DNA of 6,499 nt from Spirochaetaceae bacterium (lineage in GTDB: Bacteria > Spirochaetota > Spirochaetia > JABEVK01). This document shows positions 4,962 through 6,499 of this stretch, piece by piece. The notes beneath the pieces were generated by a model, which was not told where the DNA came from, did not search any database, and worked only from the letters and a program-made list of their open reading frames with translations. The stretch's first letter is position 1, and each line of letters begins with the position of its first letter. Both the position numbers and the translations under genes were made by a program. The stretch lies in the NCBI GenBank assembly GCA_023265735.1, contig JAHFSN010000126.1, forward strand, positions 1-6,499, given 5' to 3'.

Positions 4962-5681
4962 ATGCCCCTACAGAATTCCCCGCTCAGCGTCAAAACAACC
5001 CGATTCCAGACGCACATCCTCTCGGTGGCCGGCAGGAAGCTGCTAGCCTGTTCGTGGAAGAAATCGCATAGCGTGGCCCAAGTCAGATACTTCGGCCAGC
5101 CCGAGAGCCGGCTCAAGAGCCTGCTGGCGAAACTTCCTGATGAGGCCCTGGGCACCCACCTGGAACAGCTTCAGGCCTGCCCCTGGAGGGACGCCCTGCT
5201 GTCCGACGAATCCCACTACGCCGGGCTTTTCTCGGTGAGGGACCCCGTGGCCATCAAGCATACCTACTATGCCCTGGGCCAGCTGGCGGCCAAACTCCCC
5301 GCCGCCGAGCTGCCCCTGGCCCTCAAGTGCACCCTGGCCATCGACTTCGAGAAAATCTCGCCCTATTTCCTGGAGTCCTTCCCCGAAGGCGCGGTGCTGG
5401 GGGACATGACCGGCATCCCTCCAACCCTGGTGCTCCCCCTCATCGTCAGCTGCCAGGTGATCCCCGAGAGCGACAGGCACGACTACGTGAACCTCGTCCA
5501 GAGCTTCCTGGGATTCTTCGCCCAGACCAACATCGCCGCCTCGGATTTCTTCCACGACTTCATCCTCATCCTCACCAAGGCCGACTCGAAGATCTGCCTG
5601 CCGTGCATCGTCTTCAAGCTCCTCTCCATCGCGCACAAGGAGAATTTCTACGACCTGCTGAAGACTGTCTCTCTCTACTAA
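4962..5681 (+). CDS. N-terminal part of an interrupted gene of unknown function
   Basis: I do not recognise the family. This part encodes 239 residues beginning MPLQNSPLSV and ending KTVSLY before TAA. It has no signal peptide. It looks mostly helical, with leucine-rich amphipathic stretches (SRLKSLLAKL, HLEQLQACPW) that would suit a helical-repeat or docking fold. The same frame continues for at least 272 more codons after the TAA with equal codon bias (CTG, ATC, AAG, GAG, ACC), so this is most likely the front part of a protein of more than 510 residues. Start: ATG 4962 is the first Met clear of the divergent binding-protein gene; only a weak AGGA lies 10 nt upstream. The frame is open further back to 4338, but that part runs antisense to the binding protein and reads as a shadow. 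It may be translated as a truncated protein, or be part of a pseudogene. Confidence 0.62.
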   Translation: MPLQNSPLSVKTTRFQTHILSVAGRKLLACSWKKSHSVAQVRYFGQPESRLKSLLAKLPDEALGTHLEQLQACPWRDALLSDESHYAGLFSVRDPVAIKHTYYALGQLAAKLPAAELPLALKCTLAIDFEKISPYFLESFPEGAVLGDMTGIPPTLVLPLIVSCQVIPESDRHDYVNLVQSFLGFFAQTNIAASDFFHDFILILTKADSKICLPCIVFKLLSIAHKENFYDLLKTVSLY

Positions 5682-6499
5682 TACCTCGCGGGGCTGGGTC
5701 ACGCCATCGACCTGACGAAGGTCTCCAGCTGGCCCGAACTGAGCCTGGAAATCCGGCATATCGCCCAGAACCTCGCCGAAGAGATCTGCGACACCGGCGA
5801 CCTGGGCATCATCAAGGACCGCAAGATCCTCGACACGTTTCTGCTCGTCCTCCCCGATTACCTCCTGTACCAGCAGAGTCCCCGGTGGTCCGAGCATCAA
5901 AAGCGGCACCTGAAGGACTTCATGAAGCTCTTTCTGCAGTCGGGCAGCATCAGTGCGGCCAAGTATCCGCCCAGCTGGCAGACCACCACCGAGAGGATGC
6001 TGACCCGGCAGCTCGGGCCCGAGAAGGCCCGCAAGTTCGTGGCCCGGTGGATGACCCCCCAGACCATCTACACCTACGACTACACCACCGACCCCAGCCT
6101 GAAGAAGGAAGAGATCAACCGCCTGGAGCGGCTCCACGCCCACGTCGACCTGTCGAGTTTCAACCTGCCCATCCCGCCCCAGTACCAGCACCTCATCTCG
6201 CACCCGTTCACCAGCACCTACTATGAAACCAAGAAGGAGCTGATGAAGACCGGGTACGCGGTGCCCAAGGAACAGACCTTCCTCCTCCTCGACGACCATC
6301 ACCACGCCAAGATCATGTTCTACAAGGAGCAGGCCGAGGTGAGGTACGACCCGACGAAACCCGACTCGGTATTCAACAAGAACATCACGGGTCTGTTCAT
6401 CGAGGCCTTCCATCTCATCTCGGGATCGCCGCCCACCGAAGAGGAGATCCACGGCCTCGAGGACATGCGCGAAAAGATTGCCCACATGATCATGGGGCT
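5682..6499 (+). pseudogene. C-terminal continuation of the interrupted gene, running off the window
   Basis: Immediately after TAA 5679-5681 the same frame stays open for 272 codons to the right edge, beginning YLAGLGHAIDLTKV and ending near KIAHMIMG. It has strong coding character: GC-rich third positions and an ordinary soluble composition. Notable pieces are RWMTPQTIYTYDYTTD, a DDHHHAK motif and the segment KIMFYKEQAEVRYDP. None identifies the family for me. No ATG, GTG or TTG occurs in frame before ATG 5922, which follows AAGGA by 4 nt. Independent translation from there would drop the first 80 residues, so I favour one gene split by a nonsense codon (for example Gln CAA or Tyr TAC to TAA). 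A sequencing error or stop readthrough would also fit. The true 3' end is outside the window. Confidence 0.6.

Noticed and set aside
5679..5681. Recoding of the stop as selenocysteine or pyrrolysine.
   Set aside because: The codon is TAA, whereas those systems use TGA and TAG. TAA also ends another gene in this window.
5327..6226. Plus-strand open frame of 299 codons rich in P, R, H and A, spanning the TAA.
   Set aside because: It is the +2 shadow of the long gene. Its composition is not protein-like, and the true frame can be read on both sides of the TAA.
5043..6485. 480-codon open frame on the minus strand, antisense to the interrupted long gene.
   Set aside because: Its product is dominated by V, L, G, E, D and H, the usual shadow of a GC-rich coding strand using CTG, ATC, AAG and CAC. 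It has no domain, and the plus-strand frame has better codon use.

Overview
This is a GC-rich window from a bacterial chromosome, with compact gene layout, Shine-Dalgarno (SD) sequences of the AGGAGG type, and small transcription units that alternate in direction. Two exported proteins with Sec-type signal peptides, one of them ending in a beta-rich and possibly outer-membrane region, suggest a Gram-negative (diderm) organism. The style of the signal peptides (ending in LSAQ) and of the beta-rich protein reminds me of spirochaetes, but I cannot fix the phylum. I see no insertion sequence, phage gene, tRNA, rRNA or CRISPR array.

Layout from left to right. (1) Positions 96-578 (-) encode a complete bacterial non-haem ferritin. 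Its promoter carries a 13-bp dyad that fits the core of the IscR type-1 (Rrf2 family) operator and lies exactly over the -10 element. (2) Divergent from it, 701-1042 (+) encodes a single-domain PilZ protein, a c-di-GMP receptor type. (3) Converging on it with only 6 bp between stop codons is a minus-strand pair: an uncharacterised exported protein (1701-2549), followed by a Qnr-like pentapeptide-repeat protein (1049-1675, or 1699 if the ATG is used). (4) Divergent again, 2746-3294 (+) encodes a 2H phosphoesterase of the cyclic phosphodiesterase (CPDase) type. (5) Facing it is a second minus-strand pair: a family-3 solute-binding protein (4056-4847) and a YafY-type HTH-WYL regulator (3335-4045). 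The regulator appears to start at a CTG codon, and its SD overlaps the stop codon of the binding-protein gene. (6) From 4962 to the right edge runs a long plus-strand reading frame of unknown function, broken by one in-frame TAA at 5679-5681. The frame and the codon use are the same on both sides.

How the genes may work together: the ferritin stores iron and is probably controlled by an Fe-S or redox-sensing Rrf2 repressor. The binding-protein/WYL pair looks like a ligand-binding protein made together with a regulator; a GAATTT-N6-AAATTC dyad over its promoter is a candidate operator. The PilZ and CPDase-like proteins both concern cyclic or nucleotide phosphates by family, but nothing in the sequence links them directly.

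The points most worth a second look are the broken long gene, the CTG start of the WYL regulator and the IscR-like ferritin operator. All intergenic gaps are shorter than 300 bp.
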